Source: Endomicrobium proavitum (GTDB lineage Bacteria; Elusimicrobiota; Endomicrobiia; Endomicrobiales; Endomicrobiaceae). From it: DNA of 64,000 bases. Below, in pieces: positions 62,055 through 64,000 of this stretch. Under the pieces are notes generated by a model, which saw nothing but the letters and a program-made list of their open reading frames with translations, did no database searches and was not told the origin of the DNA. Both the position numbers and the translations under genes were made by a program. Numbering within the stretch: the stretch's first letter is position 1; the number at the start of each line of letters is the position of its first letter. The stretch lies in assembly GCF_001027545.1 (NCBI RefSeq), contig NZ_CP009498.1, positions 1,054,001-1,118,000 of the forward strand, read 5' to 3'.

Positions 62055-62493
62055 AAGTAGAAAGTAGGAAGGAGTAAGGAGCAAGTGGAATATGAAAGAC
62101 GATATATCTCAAGTTAAAAGCGAATTGTTTGCTGTTAGGATTATAGAGCTTTATAAATATTTGAGTGGCAGTAAGAAAGAATTTGTTCTTTCAAGACAAA
62201 TATTGCGTTCAGGCACAAGCATTGGCGCAAATATTTCGGAAGCGGGATATGCTATAAGTAAAAAAGATTTTTTGTCAAAGAAATATATAGCTCTAAAAGA
62301 AGCTGTTGAAACATTATATTGGCTGAGATTATTGCACAAAACAGCTTTTTTGCCTGAAACTGAATTTAACAGTCTTTATAAAGATTGCCAAGAACTCGTA
62401 AAAATTTTAGTTGCAGCTACAAAAAGTATAAAAACAAAATTATAGGAAGGTTGTGCCGTAAACTTGCTCCTTACTCCTTCTTACTTTCTACTT
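62055..62493 (+). mobile_element. 439-bp unit: four-helix gene 2 between 32-bp inverted repeats
   Basis: The left repeat 62055-62086 (AAGTAGAAAGTAGG, AAGGAGTAAGGAGCAAGT) and the right repeat 62462-62493 are inverted copies, identical in 31 of 32 positions. The left one also provides GGAG before the ATG of the gene. A solo copy lies at 7568-7599. No transposase and no clear target duplication are seen. Confidence 0.65.
62092..62445 (+). CDS. Four-helix-bundle protein 2 (S23/IVP family)
   Basis: A 117-residue paralogue of the protein at 61144-61509, with IIELYKYLSGSKKEFVLSRQ, ILRSGTSIGANISEAGYAIS and LKEAVETLYWLRLLHKT. About half the positions are identical between the two by eye. It lies on the opposite strand from paralogue 1, with queF between them. 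Its Shine-Dalgarno appears to be part of the left inverted repeat. Function unknown. Confidence 0.85.
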   Translation: MKDDISQVKSELFAVRIIELYKYLSGSKKEFVLSRQILRSGTSIGANISEAGYAISKKDFLSKKYIALKEAVETLYWLRLLHKTAFLPETEFNSLYKDCQELVKILVAATKSIKTKL

Positions 62494-62509
62494 TAAAAAA
62501 AGGATATTA

Positions 62510-64000
62510 ATGTTTAAACCAAAACTGTTTACTTTACTTAAAAACCGGTCGCAGGAATTTACGGCAAAGCGGATTTTTACCGATATTAACGCCGGGCTTA
62601 TAGTTGCATTTATCGCTGTTCCGTTGTCTATAGCTTTAGCTATAGCGTCGGGCGTTATGCCGGGCAAGGGGCTTGTTACCGCTGTTGTCGCGGGGTTTTT
62701 AATTTCTTTTTTCGGCGGAAGCCGCGTTCAAATAGGCGGACCTACCGGCGCGTTTGTAATAATTGTTTACGGAATAATTCAAACTTACGGGACTTCCGGA
62801 CTTATTACCGCTACGGCAATGGCGGGAGTTTTTCTTATTTTAATGGGACTGTTGAAATTCGGGAAAGTCATAAAATATATTCCCGACCCGATAATTATAG
62901 GTTTTACAAGCGGAATAGCGGTTGTGCTTTTTTCTACGCAAATTAACGATTTTTTAGGGCTTGGTCTTACAAGCGTTCCGTCGGAATTTATTGCAAAATG
63001 GGCGCTTTATTTAAAGAGCATTTCACATATAAGTCTTCCAACGCTGGCAATAGGCGCAGGCTCTCTTTTGCTTATGGTTTTTTATCCTAAAAAACTTAAA
63101 TTCTTTCCGGCGCCTTTAGCTGCCATTATACTTTCAACGCTTATAGTTAAATTTTTCGCGCTCCCCGTGGATACAATTTTTTCACACTTCGGAGATATAA
63201 CAAACTCCATGACTTTTTCTCCCGAAATGCCGGCGTTTAGCGTTTCTATGATGGGTAAACTTTTCCAGCCTGCGCTTACAATAGCTTTGCTTGCGGGCAT
63301 AGAATCTTTGCTTTCAGCGGTTGTTGCCGACGGAATGATAGGCAAAAAACATAATTCCAACACAGAACTTATAGCGCAGGGGATAGCCAACATGGGCTCT
63401 GCTGTTTTTGGCGGAATACCCGCCACCGGCGCAATTGCGCGCACAGCCGCAAACGTAAATAACGGCGGAAGAACCCCTATAGCCGGAATTGCGCACGCTG
63501 TTTTTATACTAATAATTATGCTTGCGTTTATGCAGTATATTTCGCTTATCCCAATGGTAACTCTTGCGGCAATACTTTTTAGCGTAGCATATAGAATGGT
63601 GGATTTTAGAGCGTTTCAAGAGCTTATCAAAGCGCCAATGAGCGACTCGTTGGTTTTGCTTATAACTTTTTTTCTGACTGTTTTTGTAGATTTAGTTTAC
63701 GCCATAGAAATAGGAATGATTTTAGCGGCGCTGTTATTTATGAAAAGAATGGCAGACATTACCGGCGTGGAAGACGATTCCGACGACATATACGAAGGCA
63801 TTGAAGAAGACGACATAGAAAATAAAAAGAAGCTCAAAGACGTTGTAGTTTACGAAATTAACGGGCCGTTCTTTTTCGGAGCGGCAAGCGCTTTTATAGA
63901 CCGTTTGGAAAAAGTCAAAGACGATAAAGTTATAATTTTAAGAATGCGAAAAGTTCCCGCAATAGACGCCACCGGATACCACGCTCTTTACAAAATTTAC
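62510..64000 (+). CDS. SulP-family anion transporter, 3' end beyond the window
   Basis: Starts ATG 62510 with AAAGG at 62499-62503 and stays open for 497 codons to the window edge. About ten to eleven membrane segments carry the SulP pattern (SIALAIASGVMPGKGLVTAV, GGSRVQIGGPTGAFVIIVYG, GGIPATGAIARTAANVNNGG). From about residue 440 a STAS domain begins (VVVYEINGPFFFGAASAFID, ILRMRKVPAIDATGYHAL), as in sulfate or bicarbonate transporters. The start follows the right inverted repeat of the four-helix unit by 16 bases, so that unit may affect its promoter. Confidence 0.9.
   Translation, partial: MFKPKLFTLLKNRSQEFTAKRIFTDINAGLIVAFIAVPLSIALAIASGVMPGKGLVTAVVAGFLISFFGGSRVQIGGPTGAFVIIVYGIIQTYGTSGLITATAMAGVFLILMGLLKFGKVIKYIPDPIIIGFTSGIAVVLFSTQINDFLGLGLTSVPSEFIAKWALYLKSISHISLPTLAIGAGSLLLMVFYPKKLKFFPAPLAAIILSTLIVKFFALPVDTIFSHFGDITNSMTFSPEMPAFSVSMMGKLFQPALTIALLAGIESLLSAVVADGMIGKKHNSNTELIAQGIANMGSAVFGGIPATGAIARTAANVNNGGRTPIAGIAHAVFILIIMLAFMQYISLIPMVTLAAILFSVAYRMVDFRAFQELIKAPMSDSLVLLITFFLTVFVDLVYAIEIGMILAALLFMKRMADITGVEDDSDDIYEGIEEDDIENKKKLKDVVVYEINGPFFFGAASAFIDRLEKVKDDKVIILRMRKVPAIDATGYHALYKIY

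Overview
The window reads as a chromosomal segment of an AT-rich (roughly 40% GC by eye), diderm, probably anaerobic bacterium. Envelope genes (penicillin-binding protein, MurB/MurC/Ddl, FtsQAZ, SurA-like chaperone, secreted beta-barrel-like proteins) and an apparent Re-type citrate synthase fit a small-genome anaerobe. Elusimicrobiota (Endomicrobium-like) is my best guess, but that is inference from gene style only. There is no rRNA operon; three tRNAs (Leu-CAG, Thr-TGT, Ser-CGA) are visible.

Layout: 0-6 kb carries MprF, an ABC ATPase and three secreted proteins. 6-16 kb has a MATE exporter, tRNA-Leu, an AddAB-type recombination nuclease, a GH26-like protein, SmpB and tRNA-Thr. 16-31.8 kb is housekeeping: ArgF, CutA, Maf, bactofilin, M23 peptidase, Re-citrate-synthase-like enzyme, HisS, sugar-phosphate enzymes, PBP1A, AlkD and others. 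31.8-37.5 kb has tRNA-Ser with a curious partial duplication, an LTA-synthase-like enzyme, LemA/HtpX and an orphan Cas1-Cas2 pair. 46-64 kb returns to housekeeping, including a murC-murB-ddl-ftsQ-ftsA-ftsZ-pgeF cell-wall/division cluster, QueF and a SulP transporter cut by the window edge.

The accessory core is 37.7-46.0 kb. Six copies of a 28-bp dif-like site (11-bp arm, 6-bp spacer, 11-bp arm, as in XerC/XerD recombination sites) divide it into five cassettes. Genes are repeatedly cut or terminated at these sites. One cassette carries a lambda-O-like replication initiator with six iterons inside its own gene; others carry a surface-repeat protein, an AlbA/Schlafen-type regulator, an O-acyltransferase and a WavE-like glycosyltransferase. 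Two cassettes (the replication one and the acyltransferase one) are each flanked by directly repeated sites with identical spacers, so they are the ones predicted to excise.

A second theme is heptanucleotide repeats. A 22-unit array directly follows the ATG of the acyltransferase and leaves the gene out of frame by one repeat unit, which is the expected layout of a phase-variable gene in its OFF state. Other short heptamer arrays sit at gene ends, typically starting with TAACGRCAA whose TAA is the stop codon of the upstream gene. Two paralogous four-helix-bundle (S23/IVP family) genes at 61-62.5 kb are each enclosed by inverted copies of such arrays, one with 31/32 identical inverted repeats, suggesting a small mobile unit.
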